From: Verrucomicrobiaceae bacterium
GTDB taxonomy: Bacteria; Verrucomicrobiota; Verrucomicrobiia; Verrucomicrobiales; Verrucomicrobiaceae
Direction: 5' to 3'
Length of the DNA: 64,000 nucleotides
Assembly (NCBI GenBank): GCA_947507875.1
Contig: CANNQP010000020.1
Span: 1-64,000, forward strand
Shown here: positions 10,884 through 19,380 of the stretch, piece after piece
Numbering within the stretch: the first letter of the stretch is position 1
Layout of the letters: each line of letters begins with the position of its first letter
Translations under genes and position numbers: made by a program
Notes under the pieces: model-generated
The model's input: only the letters and a program-made list of their open reading frames with translations
Database searches by the model: none
Told to the model about the DNA's origin: nothing

Positions 10884-11358
10884 TAGGGAGTCGTGGCGAA
10901 GGTTCGTTACTGCAAAAAGTTAATACAAACTAAATAACAAACCCCATGCCTTTTGGCCAAGATTATTCTGAAAAAATGATTAACTCTGGGAGCTGTCCAT
11001 CTGTCTAGTAGTTCCAAAAATTCTTGAAATTTATTTTTGAGAATAAATGTCAATAAAGTGCAAAAACCATTCATTGAATCGATAAGGCGTTCTCTTGGAG
11101 CGATTGAGCGAACTCTGGTTTTTTTCGCTCTGTTCCCGTTGGGAGGCAGATGGAGATTTTGTGCGTGTGGCGATACCGCAAATCGCTGCTGTCAAGGGCC
11201 TCCATGTATTCAATCCTATGCGGCCAAGCATGCATCCCAATCAAAGGCCAAACTAGCTGCGCGCGTCCGCTTGGTCATTCACCTTCTCTGATCTGTTGCT
11301 GACCGCGGATGTGCCTGCTTCTTGATGCCAGGCAGCTTTGCTTTAGTCTTTACGTCCA
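10884..11358. other. 475-base AT-rich intergenic region between ftsQ and gntK
   Basis: This gap separates the divergent ftsQ and gntK genes, so it must hold both promoters. About 10910-11080 is clearly richer in A+T than the surroundings and has several T-runs. I see no RNA gene, DnaA-box cluster or convincing -35/-10 pair. Small open frames here (for example 11031-11240, minus) have no protein-like composition or ribosome binding site. Confidence 0.5.
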
Positions 11359-11889
11359 ATGACTGAACGCCGACCTCACCCAACCTGCCGCACCATCATC
11401 ATCATGGGAGTCTCTGGCTGTGGAAAAACTGAGGTCGGGCAGCGTGTGGCAGAGGCCTTTGGCGGCTATTTTGAAGACGCAGATGACTTTCATCCTGAGG
11501 AAAATAAAGCTAAAATGCGAGCTGGTATTCCGCTGAAGGATGAAGACCGCTGGCCCTGGTATCGGCGGCTTCGGGAGCGTATTGAAGCGATGCGTGCCGA
11601 TTCCACCATGGTGTATGTCTTGGCCTGCTCCGCTTTGAAGGCTGTTTACCGAGATCGTTTGCGCGCTGGGGACGGGCAGGGCGAGATTGTTTTTGTTCAT
11701 CTCAAAGGAGCGCGTGACCTGATCTTTTCGCGCATGTCCGCTCGGCAAGGGCACTACATGCCGGTCAGCTTACTGGATAGCCAGTTTGCGATTTTGGAGG
11801 AGACACCTGACCTCATGACCGTGTCCATCGAGCCCAGTCAAGACGCCATCGCTGCGGAGATTGTGAATCAGCTTACGCTGCAGCTTTGA
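11359..11889 (+). CDS. gntK: Gluconokinase
   Basis: A 176-residue P-loop kinase that phosphorylates D-gluconate to 6-phosphogluconate, feeding the pentose-phosphate or Entner-Doudoroff routes. Visible are the Walker A GVSGCGKT (17-24), the gluconokinase signature DADDFHPEENKAKM (~40-53), PLKDEDRWPW, the CSALK motif, and ARQGHYMPVSLLDSQF near the C-terminus. Length is typical for the GntK/IdnK family. No gluconate transporter or regulator is adjacent. It is convergent with menA, 16 bases away. Confidence 0.93.
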   Translation: MTERRPHPTCRTIIIMGVSGCGKTEVGQRVAEAFGGYFEDADDFHPEENKAKMRAGIPLKDEDRWPWYRRLRERIEAMRADSTMVYVLACSALKAVYRDRLRAGDGQGEIVFVHLKGARDLIFSRMSARQGHYMPVSLLDSQFAILEETPDLMTVSIEPSQDAIAAEIVNQLTLQL

Positions 11890-11905
11890 GCTAAATGCTA
11901 ACCCC

Positions 11906-12805
11906 TCAGCTGAGTGCCATGCATAACAGGGCGGCGAACAGCAGTAGCTGCATGCCGCTGAGCGCCAAGAGTTTGTTGTAGGTCGGCCCTGGTGCAGTCG
12001 TCCAGATGCGCAATAGCAAAAACAGCCCAGCAGGCAGGCAGGCTAGCGGTAGCAGGAAGCCCTGGATGAGCCCGATTTTCCACCAGTAGAGGCCAAAGGC
12101 GTGCCCAGCCAAGATCAGTGTCGAGATCTCGATTTTGGCAAATCTCTGCCCGAAGCGAACCGCCAGTGTCCGTTTCCCCGTTTGAAGGTCTTCAGCTTGG
12201 TCGCGGAGATTATTGATGGCAATCAGCACAGTGCTCAGGCAGCCGATTTGCAGGCCACCCACCATGCCGCCGACCATCCATTCGCCACTTTGGACAAAAG
12301 CCGAGCCTGTGACGGCGATCAGCCCGAAGAACAGGATCACGAACAACTCACCCAAGCCACGGTAGGCCAGCGGCATCGGGCCGCCTGTGTAGCCGTAGCA
12401 AAAATAAAGCGAAGGAATGCCGATGAGCACGATGGGCAACCCGCGGGCGACAATGAGCGGTAGCGAGAGTGTGATGGCGATCGCCAAGGTCAGCCAGCCT
12501 GCGATCATGACTGTTTCTGGCCTCGCGGCGCCAGAGGCGGTGATGCGCACGGGCCCGAGGCGCGCAGCGGTGTCTTTCCCCTGACGAAAATCGAGCGCAT
12601 CATTGAAGAAATTCGTGGCGATTTGCAGTGCCAGTGTGCTGCCCAGGGTGAAGCCAAGCAGACGCCAGTCCACCCTCTGGCTGCCAAGCGCGGAGCCGAT
12701 GAAAAAGCCCGTGAAAACAGGGGCTACAGCAGCTCCGAGGGTCTTCGGGCGGGCGGCCAGCACCCATTCAGCAAAAGAAGCCATGACAAAGGCAGGTGCT
12801 GTCAC
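11906..12805 (-). CDS. menA: 1,4-dihydroxy-2-naphthoate polyprenyltransferase
   Basis: A 299-residue UbiA-superfamily integral membrane enzyme that prenylates DHNA in menaquinone synthesis. The first Asp-rich motif is NDALDFRQGKD (68-78) and the second is NNLRDQAEDLQTGKRT (~198-213). About eight hydrophobic segments are visible. RPKTLGAAVAPV near the N-terminus is typical of MenA. The start is a GTG that overlaps the fabG stop in a GTGA arrangement, which implies translational coupling; an ATG seven codons later (12784) is possible. Its presence indicates menaquinone respiration. The pairing with fabG is not a pathway link that I know. Confidence 0.92.
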   Translation of the reverse strand: MTAPAFVMASFAEWVLAARPKTLGAAVAPVFTGFFIGSALGSQRVDWRLLGFTLGSTLALQIATNFFNDALDFRQGKDTAARLGPVRITASGAARPETVMIAGWLTLAIAITLSLPLIVARGLPIVLIGIPSLYFCYGYTGGPMPLAYRGLGELFVILFFGLIAVTGSAFVQSGEWMVGGMVGGLQIGCLSTVLIAINNLRDQAEDLQTGKRTLAVRFGQRFAKIEISTLILAGHAFGLYWWKIGLIQGFLLPLACLPAGLFLLLRIWTTAPGPTYNKLLALSGMQLLLFAALLCMALS

Positions 12806-13548
12806 ATCACCATGCCACCATCCACGGCTAGCACCTGACCGGTGATGTAGCGTGCCTCGGGGCTGGCCAGGAAGGCGACCGTGGCGGCAATGTCATCGGC
12901 CTGACCGAAATCTCCGAGCGGAATTTTTTCCAAAACGGCAGCTTTGACCTTCTCATCTAGCACACCGGTCATGTCGGTGGCGATGAAGCCCGGAGCCACC
13001 ACGTTGGCCGTGACCCCACGCCCAGCGAACTCGCGCGCCAGAGATTTCGTGAAGCCGATCAGGCCTGCCTTGCTCGCGGCGTAGTTGGCTTGCCCTGCAT
13101 TGCCCATGAGACCAATGACGGACGCGATGTTGATGATGCGTGCGCCTTTTTGCTTCAGCAGGCTGCGTTGAAAGGCCTTCACCATGTGAAAGGCACCTTT
13201 CAGATTGGTGTTCAGCACAAAGTCCCAGTCCTCCTCGCTCATCCGCAGCAGTAGGCCATCCTTGGTCACACCCGCGTTGTTGACCAGGATGTCCACATGG
13301 CCAAAATCGGCCAGAACTTGCTTGCCCATCTCGGCCACCGCATGGCCATCAGCGATATCGACCGCGTAGGCCTTGGCTGCGTCGGGATAGAGGGCATTGA
13401 TGCCGTCCGCTGCCGAGTTGGAATTGGCTTCCGTGCGGCTTACGACGGCGATTTTGGCGCCTTCAGCGGCGAGTTTTTCGGCGATGGCTTTACCGATGCC
13501 ACGTCCGGCACCGGTCACGACTGCGATCTTGTCTTGGAGCTTACCCAT
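12802..13548 (-). CDS. fabG: 3-oxoacyl-[acyl-carrier-protein] reductase
   Basis: A 248-residue classical short-chain dehydrogenase that reduces 3-oxoacyl-ACP with NADPH in fatty acid elongation. The cofactor motif is TGAGRGIG (12-19), followed by NNAG (90-93), and the catalytic residues are S143, Y156 and K160. NVVAPGFIATDMT and the C-terminal ITGQVLAVDGGMVM are characteristic of FabG rather than other SDRs. It overlaps menA by four bases. No acpP or fabD/F lies nearby, so the paralogue assignment rests on motifs alone. Confidence 0.9.
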   Translation of the reverse strand: MGKLQDKIAVVTGAGRGIGKAIAEKLAAEGAKIAVVSRTEANSNSAADGINALYPDAAKAYAVDIADGHAVAEMGKQVLADFGHVDILVNNAGVTKDGLLLRMSEEDWDFVLNTNLKGAFHMVKAFQRSLLKQKGARIINIASVIGLMGNAGQANYAASKAGLIGFTKSLAREFAGRGVTANVVAPGFIATDMTGVLDEKVKAAVLEKIPLGDFGQADDIAATVAFLASPEARYITGQVLAVDGGMVM

Positions 13549-13698
13549 GCGCCATCATGCAGGGCCTAGCCGGGCTGGCAAGAGTGGAAAACTTCATGAC
13601 CCAAGGTCTGGCTTTCTGATTCTCTTGATTTGCCTGAGGGGGACGAATCCAGAGTTGCCCCGCTGGAAAGCCCTGCTAACGGGAAATAGACCCTGTTT

Positions 13699-14649
13699 AT
13701 GAATTGCAGAATCTGCCCCCGGTTCTCCCTCCTCGTCGCGTTCACCGCCGGGCTTTTCTTGCTGCCTGCCGCGCCGTCGTTAGCTCAGTCGTCGGTCATT
13801 GTCGTGGATAGCTTTAATCGCAAAGTTCACGTGGCTGGCAATGCCAATAGCCGCCGTCCTGTAGGCGGGTTATCCAAAATCGCGGCAGGTATGGTTGCGT
13901 TGGATTGGTCAGTCGCTTCCAAAGCAGGAGTGAATGTGCTGGCCGCAGTGCCAGACTACGCGGCCCAGATGTCGGGCACCAATATCCTGGGCCTACAGCC
14001 GGGTGATAAGCTGACTCTTCGTGACCTGATCTATGCCACGATGATGGGTGGCGATGATTTGGCAGCCATCACGCTTGCTGAGTTTATTGGGAGGGACCAC
14101 CTTTACCGCCTTGGGCGCGGAGGGAATCCAATCGCCGAATTCGTTCGCCAGATGAACCAGCTAGCCTACCGCGAGGGTGCCACGGGAACCCGTTTTCAGA
14201 GCCCTCACGGCTTTTATGATGGAAGCTCTACCGCCGCCGATATCGCCCGCCTGACGTTGTATGCTGTTTCCCGTCCAGCGATGCGCTTTTACACCAACCA
14301 ACGCAGCCGCGACCTCATCATTTACCGCGGAGGTCAGCAAGTCTCTGCTCCGGTAAGCAACACGAATATTCTACTTGGCGATTCCAACATTGATGGAGTG
14401 AAAGCCAGCTCAACCCCTCGCGCCGGTGGATGCGTCGCTATCTCTGCCGAGCGTCCGTCCTCCGTTTATAAGCAAGCTGATGGCAGTAGCCTGATTTATC
14501 GCCACCGTCTTGTGGTGGTGGTGATTGGCTCGGCGGATCCCTTTTCGGAGGCCAAAGCCCTCCTCCAGCAAGGCTGGAATGCCTACAACCGTTGGCTGGC
14601 GGCAGGTAGGCCGATCACGGACAAAGCCCAGCTCCTCAATCACTACTGA
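13699..14649 (+). CDS. Exported S11 (D-Ala-D-Ala carboxypeptidase) homologue lacking all catalytic motifs
   Basis: A 316-residue protein with a signal peptide (~1-30) and a fold clearly related to the DacA/PBP5 serine peptidases: SRRPVGGLSKIAAGMVALDW, LTLRDLIYATMMGGDDLAAITLAE, GFYDGSSTAADIARL, and IDGVKASSTPRAGGCVAIS. In active enzymes these segments hold SxxK, SxN and KTG. Here they read GLSK (57-60), GGD (117-119) and KAS (235-237). The nucleophilic serine, the SxN pair and the KTG triad are therefore all replaced while the scaffold is kept. It is probably a non-catalytic peptidoglycan-binding or regulatory protein; that role is inference. Downstream pfkA is 60 bases away. Confidence 0.85.
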   Translation: MNCRICPRFSLLVAFTAGLFLLPAAPSLAQSSVIVVDSFNRKVHVAGNANSRRPVGGLSKIAAGMVALDWSVASKAGVNVLAAVPDYAAQMSGTNILGLQPGDKLTLRDLIYATMMGGDDLAAITLAEFIGRDHLYRLGRGGNPIAEFVRQMNQLAYREGATGTRFQSPHGFYDGSSTAADIARLTLYAVSRPAMRFYTNQRSRDLIIYRGGQQVSAPVSNTNILLGDSNIDGVKASSTPRAGGCVAISAERPSSVYKQADGSSLIYRHRLVVVVIGSADPFSEAKALLQQGWNAYNRWLAAGRPITDKAQLLNHY

Positions 14650-14709
14650 TTTGGTCCCCTTTTCGCGGCATCCATGGCCGCATTTTAAACTCTCTCCATA
14701 CCCAAACAC

Positions 14710-15801
14710 ATGCGCATCGGAATCTTGAATAGTGGCGGCGATTGCCCCGGTTTGAATGCAGTCATCCACGGCGTCGTTGGCGCCGCTCACACACTCGGCT
14801 GGGAGGTCGTCGGCTTTCGCGACGGCTTCGAAGGCCTGCTGCCTCCTGGCGATTACATGATGCTGGATCCATCCCGGACTGTGGGCATCACAAAGCTCGG
14901 CGGCACCATCCTAGGCACCACAAACAAAGGGCACTTTGTCGCCAAAGTCGGTGAGGGCAACGTGGCTGAAGTGCCAAAGGAGATCGTCGAAAAAGCCAAA
15001 GCCACCCTGCGCCATCTGGAAATCGGTGCGCTCATCGTGGTGGGAGGAGACGGCTCCCTGACCACTGGTTTGCAGCTGAATCGTATGGGCGTTCCTGTCA
15101 TTGGCGTGCCCAAAACCATTGACAATGACATCCAGGCCACGGCCATGACCTTCGGCTTTGACAGCGCCGTGCATTCCGTGGTCGATGCGCTGGATCGCCT
15201 GCACACGACGGCGGAAAGTCACAAGCGCGCCATTGTTCTTGAGGTCATGGGGCGTCATGCGGGCTGGATCGCCCTGTATGGGGGGATGGCCGGTGGGGCC
15301 GATGTCATCCTTTTGCCAGAGATTCCTTTCAATCTGGAGCACGTCGCTGATGCCATCCGCCAGCGGGATGCCCGCGGCCATCACAGCACCCTGGTCGTTG
15401 TGGCCGAGGGCGCTCGCATTGAGAGTGGCGAGCTTTTGAAAAAAGAAAACGTCGGCGGCAAAGGCGAAGATCGCCTGGGTGGCATCGGCGAATACGTTGC
15501 CAAGAAGATTGAGTCCATGACGGGCAAAGAGACCCGCGCCTGTACTCTGGGTCACCTTCAGCGTGGCGGTGCCCCCACGGCGCTGGATCGCATCTTGGGC
15601 GTTCGCTTTGGCGCCATGGCCGTCAGCCTCATTGAGCAAGGCAAATTTGGCCGCATGGTTAGCTACCAGCAGTATCAGGTCGGCGATGTCAGCATCGAAG
15701 AGGCCGTGAATCACTTGCGCCTCGTGAAGCCTGATAGCGAGATCGTGAATGCTGGTCGTAGCATCGGCATCTGCTTTGGCGACTTCCCAGTGAATCGCTA
15801 G
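14710..15801 (+). CDS. pfkA: 6-phosphofructokinase
   Basis: A 363-residue PfkA-family enzyme that phosphorylates fructose-6-phosphate. Visible are NSGGDCPGLNA at the N-terminus, GGDGS (112-116), PKTIDNDI (134-141), MGRHAGWIA, and LGHLQRGGAPTALDR. The Gly in GGDGS with a Lys in PKTIDND corresponds to the G104/K124 combination (E. coli numbering). That is typical of the long group III enzymes, where phosphoryl donor (ATP or pyrophosphate) cannot be read reliably from sequence. With pyk nearby it indicates a full glycolytic route. Confidence 0.93.
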   Translation: MRIGILNSGGDCPGLNAVIHGVVGAAHTLGWEVVGFRDGFEGLLPPGDYMMLDPSRTVGITKLGGTILGTTNKGHFVAKVGEGNVAEVPKEIVEKAKATLRHLEIGALIVVGGDGSLTTGLQLNRMGVPVIGVPKTIDNDIQATAMTFGFDSAVHSVVDALDRLHTTAESHKRAIVLEVMGRHAGWIALYGGMAGGADVILLPEIPFNLEHVADAIRQRDARGHHSTLVVVAEGARIESGELLKKENVGGKGEDRLGGIGEYVAKKIESMTGKETRACTLGHLQRGGAPTALDRILGVRFGAMAVSLIEQGKFGRMVSYQQYQVGDVSIEEAVNHLRLVKPDSEIVNAGRSIGICFGDFPVNR

Positions 15802-15879
15802 GTTACCTTCACGGTCTAGTTCGTTCACTCCCCTCAGCCGTTTTGGCGGATGAGGTCCTTCGCTATCATCTTGCGTCAC

Positions 15880-17088
15880 ATGTTGGCTGATCGCTGGTCT
15901 CAAATCCTCGCCGAAAAGGCCGATCAGCCCGCGCTTTGGCATCCTGAGGGCGTTTTGACCTTTCAGGATCTGCATGATCAGGCTAAACAATGGTCACCCC
16001 AGCTGTGCGAGCGGTTGGGGCCCTATTTTCTTGCGCAAGGAGACGGCTTCAGCATCATCCGTGCGCTCCTGGCAGGCATGATTCAGGGCCTGCCGGTGCA
16101 GGTTGTGGAAAAAGATCGCCAGCGCCGGGTGCCCACCGCCTTGCCGGCGCAGCCCGTGGCGCTGATCAAGCAGACTGTCGGCAGTTCGGGCGTGCGACGC
16201 TGTCAGTTTTTCAGCGCAACTCAGGTGCTCGCGGATGTGGATCGGCTGCACTTGGCACTCGGTCTTCATGAGCAGTCCGTCGCTCTCGCGCCGCTGAGTG
16301 TCGCGCATTCCTTTGGCCTGACCACGACGGTGCTTCAAACGCTGCTGCATGGGCTGCCCACGCATTGGTTGCCTACCCCCTTTCCCAGCGGCATCGCCGA
16401 GGCACTGGCGATGCATAAGCGCGTGTTTTTGCCCGGCGTGCCTGCCATGTGGCGCGCATGGCTGCTTGCGGGCCTGAACCTCGGTCGAGTTAGCTTGGCC
16501 GTCTGTGCCGGTTCACCGCTGACACTGGATCTCGAGTCGAGGCTACGAGAGACCTGCCGCCTGAAATTGCACAACCTCTATGGTACCAGCGAGTGCGGGG
16601 CCATCAGCTACGATGCTGAGGACGCTCCCCGTAGCAGCGCTGCGGACATCGGCTGCCTTTTGCCAGGCGTGCAGGCCCAGATGGGCCCTGAAGGACGTCT
16701 GTCTGTGACGAGTGATGCCGTCGGCCTTGGCTACGATGCGACTCTGCCGGGGGAGCTTTTCCATCCGCCCGAGCACCTGACCTGGGATCGCGTTCGCCTT
16801 GATGGGCAGCGCCTTTACTGGGAAAGTTGTCTCGGTTCAGGCATCAACGTCGCTAGCCGAAAGCTGAGTCCCGCCGAGATTGCTGCGAAAATCTCTGCCG
16901 CCACGGGCATCGCCGCCGTCACCGTGCTCGGAGTGCCTAGCCGCGACCCCGAGCGCGTTCAGGACATCGTGTGCCGCATCGGCTTGCCTGCCACCGAGCT
17001 CACGCAAAGTTTCAAAGCGGCTGCCTGTGCAGCCCTCGCCCCCTGGGAAGTGCCGCGGCGCTGGGAAGTCCTGTGCGCTTTGCCCTGA
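15880..17088 (+). CDS. Short AMP-binding (acyl-CoA synthetase-like) protein, C-terminus missing
   Basis: A 402-residue ANL-superfamily protein. Recognisable parts are the weak P-loop QTVGSSGVRRCQF (normally TSGTTGxPK), LAPLSVAHSFGLTTTV, VCAGSPLTLDLESRL, the A5-type NLYGTSECGAISYD, and a C-terminal subdomain start (VASRKLSPAEIAAKI) with AVTVLGVPSRDPE. The protein stops at ...RWEVLCALP, just where GKxxR with the adenylation lysine should follow, and the P-loop lysine is Arg. No frame downstream restores a GK motif. It may be a MenE- or fatty-acid-ligase-like relic, or an enzyme of altered chemistry. The frame also opens at ATG 15850; 15880 is preferred because homology starts there. Confidence 0.75.
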   Translation: MLADRWSQILAEKADQPALWHPEGVLTFQDLHDQAKQWSPQLCERLGPYFLAQGDGFSIIRALLAGMIQGLPVQVVEKDRQRRVPTALPAQPVALIKQTVGSSGVRRCQFFSATQVLADVDRLHLALGLHEQSVALAPLSVAHSFGLTTTVLQTLLHGLPTHWLPTPFPSGIAEALAMHKRVFLPGVPAMWRAWLLAGLNLGRVSLAVCAGSPLTLDLESRLRETCRLKLHNLYGTSECGAISYDAEDAPRSSAADIGCLLPGVQAQMGPEGRLSVTSDAVGLGYDATLPGELFHPPEHLTWDRVRLDGQRLYWESCLGSGINVASRKLSPAEIAAKISAATGIAAVTVLGVPSRDPERVQDIVCRIGLPATELTQSFKAAACAALAPWEVPRRWEVLCALP

Positions 17089-17149
17089 AGCAGCCGCACT
17101 TTGCTCGCGGCTTGCTTTTGCCGAAAATTCGCCTCTCACCTTCCCGCCC

Positions 17150-17671
17150 ATGCCGATTTACGAGTTCTACTGCCCGCAGAATCACAAGATCTATCAATTC
17201 CTCGCCCGCAGCTTGGCAGATCGTGACCGCGTGCCTCGCTGCCCGGACAATCCAAGCTTCACTTTGGAAAAGCGCGTCTCCCGTTTCGCTGTCATCGGTC
17301 GGGCCAAGGAAGAAAGCGACAACGATCCCCTGGCAGGCATCGACGATGCCCGGCTAGAAGGACTGATGAGCGAGATGGAAGGCGAGATGGGCAAGATCGA
17401 CAACGACAATCCCGATCCTCGCCAACTTGGTCACTTCATGCGCAAGCTCACAGACGTCATGGGTGACAAAACGCCGCTTGAATTGCGCGAGGTGGTGAAA
17501 CGACTCGAAGCGGGAGAAGACCCTGAGAACCTCGAATCTGAATTTGGCGCTCTTGAAGAGGGAGCCGAAGGTGGAGATCCCATCTTTGGCCAAGTCCGAA
17601 AGATCATCCATGCCGCACGCCCCCCCGAACGCGATCCACGCCTTTACGAACTCAGGGATTGGTTGGCGTGA
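17150..17671 (+). CDS. FmdB-like zinc-ribbon protein with degenerate ribbon
   Basis: A 173-residue protein whose N-terminus MPIYEFYCPQNHKIYQF...PRCPDNP follows the layout of the FmdB/CxxC small zinc-ribbon family. The two CxxC pairs are reduced to C-x3-H and a single Cys. The remaining ~120 residues are acidic and helical (LEGLMSEMEGEMGKIDND, ELREVVKRLEAGEDPENLE) with no family I recognise. The C-terminus, ARPPERDPRLYELRDWL, is typical of this Verrucomicrobial protein type. The ATG at 17150 is chosen because homology starts there; the frame extends upstream into the previous gene. Function unknown. Confidence 0.75.
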   Translation: MPIYEFYCPQNHKIYQFLARSLADRDRVPRCPDNPSFTLEKRVSRFAVIGRAKEESDNDPLAGIDDARLEGLMSEMEGEMGKIDNDNPDPRQLGHFMRKLTDVMGDKTPLELREVVKRLEAGEDPENLESEFGALEEGAEGGDPIFGQVRKIIHAARPPERDPRLYELRDWLA

Positions 17672-17683
17672 AGCACTTGGACT

Positions 17684-19120
17684 TCACAGCACCGGGATGA
17701 ATAGCCGTGCGAAGCCATTGCGCAGGCGTTCGCTGGTGGTAGCCGCGTCCAGCATGGCTTCGGTGATCTCTTGGCTGGCGGCTCGTTTGTTTTCGAAGAG
17801 GTCGAGGAGTTGGCTGGCCAGTTCCTTGGAATGGCAGGCGAGGTTGAATTCAAAGTTCAGCCGAAGGCTGCGGGGGTCCCAGTTCGTGGAGCCGATGAAG
17901 GACCATGCATCGTCGATCACAAAAAGCTTCGAGTGATCGAACGGTGGAGGCGACTCGTAGATGCGGCAGCCGGCGTGCAGCAGCTCAGGATAAAGTGTAC
18001 GCGCTGCCCAAGAGACCAAAGGAATGTTGTTTCGTGCAGGCGTCACGATGCTGACCTCGACCCCACGTGTGGCGCAGAGCTTCATCGCTGCGATCAGCGT
18101 CGGCGGTGGCAAAAAGTAAGGAGTGATCAAGCAGATGCGATGTCTTGCCGCGCTCAGGGCTGCAAAGAGCGCCGTGGGCATGACCTCAAAATCTTCATCC
18201 GGACCATCGATGATGCCGAGGGCATGCACGTCACCTGTCGGGGCGATCTCAGGGAACCAGACACTGTCGTCGAGTTGCTCTCCCGAGCAGAAGTTCCAGT
18301 CCTCCACAAAGACGCGCTCGAGCTGGGCCAATACCGGGCCGGTGATCCGGAAATGCAAGTCCTGCACGGGATGTGCTGGCTGGCGGGAGAGCATGTTGCC
18401 CTCCCGAATGTTCATGCCGCCAGTGAAGCCAATCTTGCCATCGACAATCAGCAACTTCTTGTGATTGCGTAAGTTCAGCGTCAGCAGCCGCAGGATGAAG
18501 CGGTTTGGCATGAAGCGCCGCACAGGCACGCCATGGGCGGCGAGCACGCGGGTCACGGGCGGCCAGGAGTAGCGCGTGCCTGCATCATCCACGATCACGC
18601 GCACCTGCACGCCACGCGCATGCGCCTCGGCCAGCGCTTGGACGAAATCCGCACCGATGCCTTTCGCCTCAAAGATGTAGCTGGATAGGGCTAGGGTGCT
18701 TCGTGCTGAGCGAATGGCTTCCAGCATGGCAGGCATGGCTTCGTCGCCATTTTGCAAGGGGCGCACCTCATTGCCTGAGCTGAAGTTAAACCGCGAGATG
18801 CGGTCCAAGGTCACCGCCAGTGAGCAGTCACGGGCCGTGGTCTCGGGCTCCGCATGAATGAAGAGTGGGCAAATCGGCGGTGGATCGCGATAAGCAGGCC
18901 CGACTTGGCCACGGTAGCGCTTGCCTCGGCGGCGGATGAAGTTGATGCCCAGCACGCCGTAGAGACAGGCTCCGATCCAGGGAGATAGAACTAGCACCGC
19001 CACCCAAAAGGCAGCGGATCGGTGGTCGCGCTGATGAACCAGCACATGGACCAGCGCCGCCATGCCAAGCCCGAGAGCGAGTAGAGGCAGGAGCAGGTCA
19101 TAGGCTTCGTGGATCAACAT
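17684..19120 (-). CDS. cls: Cardiolipin synthase-type phospholipase D
   Basis: A 478-residue membrane enzyme. Two N-terminal membrane segments (~5-25 and 33-55, PLD-nuclease N type) precede two PLD catalytic modules. The first HKD motif is NHKKLLIVDGKIGFTGGMN and the second is DHSKLFVIDDAWSFIGSTNWDPRS. This architecture fits bacterial cardiolipin synthase, which condenses phosphatidylglycerol. The ATG at 19120 begins immediately before the first membrane helix and is preferred over an in-frame start at 19234. It is divergent from the isomerase-like gene and convergent with the FmdB-like gene. Confidence 0.9.
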   Translation of the reverse strand: MLIHEAYDLLLPLLALGLGMAALVHVLVHQRDHRSAAFWVAVLVLSPWIGACLYGVLGINFIRRRGKRYRGQVGPAYRDPPPICPLFIHAEPETTARDCSLAVTLDRISRFNFSSGNEVRPLQNGDEAMPAMLEAIRSARSTLALSSYIFEAKGIGADFVQALAEAHARGVQVRVIVDDAGTRYSWPPVTRVLAAHGVPVRRFMPNRFILRLLTLNLRNHKKLLIVDGKIGFTGGMNIREGNMLSRQPAHPVQDLHFRITGPVLAQLERVFVEDWNFCSGEQLDDSVWFPEIAPTGDVHALGIIDGPDEDFEVMPTALFAALSAARHRICLITPYFLPPPTLIAAMKLCATRGVEVSIVTPARNNIPLVSWAARTLYPELLHAGCRIYESPPPFDHSKLFVIDDAWSFIGSTNWDPRSLRLNFEFNLACHSKELASQLLDLFENKRAASQEITEAMLDAATTSERLRNGFARLFIPVL

Positions 19121-19380
19121 GAGGGCAGGGGAGGTTGGGGGAAAGATCAATCCATCGCTGCCATTACGCCTTGCATTTGGCAGAGCGTCAATCCAGCAAT
19201 CTCGCTGCTCAGCGCGGTGAAAGCCCACCCCCATGTGCTGTTTGGTGTAGAAAAATCTCGCGTGAGCGATTGCTAAAGTGGCTTCTTTTGAAACAGGGGG
19301 CCTTTTTTCGTGCGTTCCTGACGCACGTGCCTATCATCACGCCGCTTTTTCCTCCGAAAATCCAACCCAACCTCCTCCTT

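Noticed and set aside
11031..11240. A small minus-strand open frame in the ftsQ-gntK gap
   Set aside because: No recognisable motif, no ribosome binding site, and basic composition typical of random frames.
14911..15990. A 359-codon open frame opposite pfkA
   Set aside because: It is a shadow of the phosphofructokinase coding strand with no independent support.
17040..17160. A frameshift that would restore the missing end of the AMP-binding protein
   Set aside because: No GKxxR-like sequence is found in the other two plus-strand frames after the stop, so true truncation is more likely.
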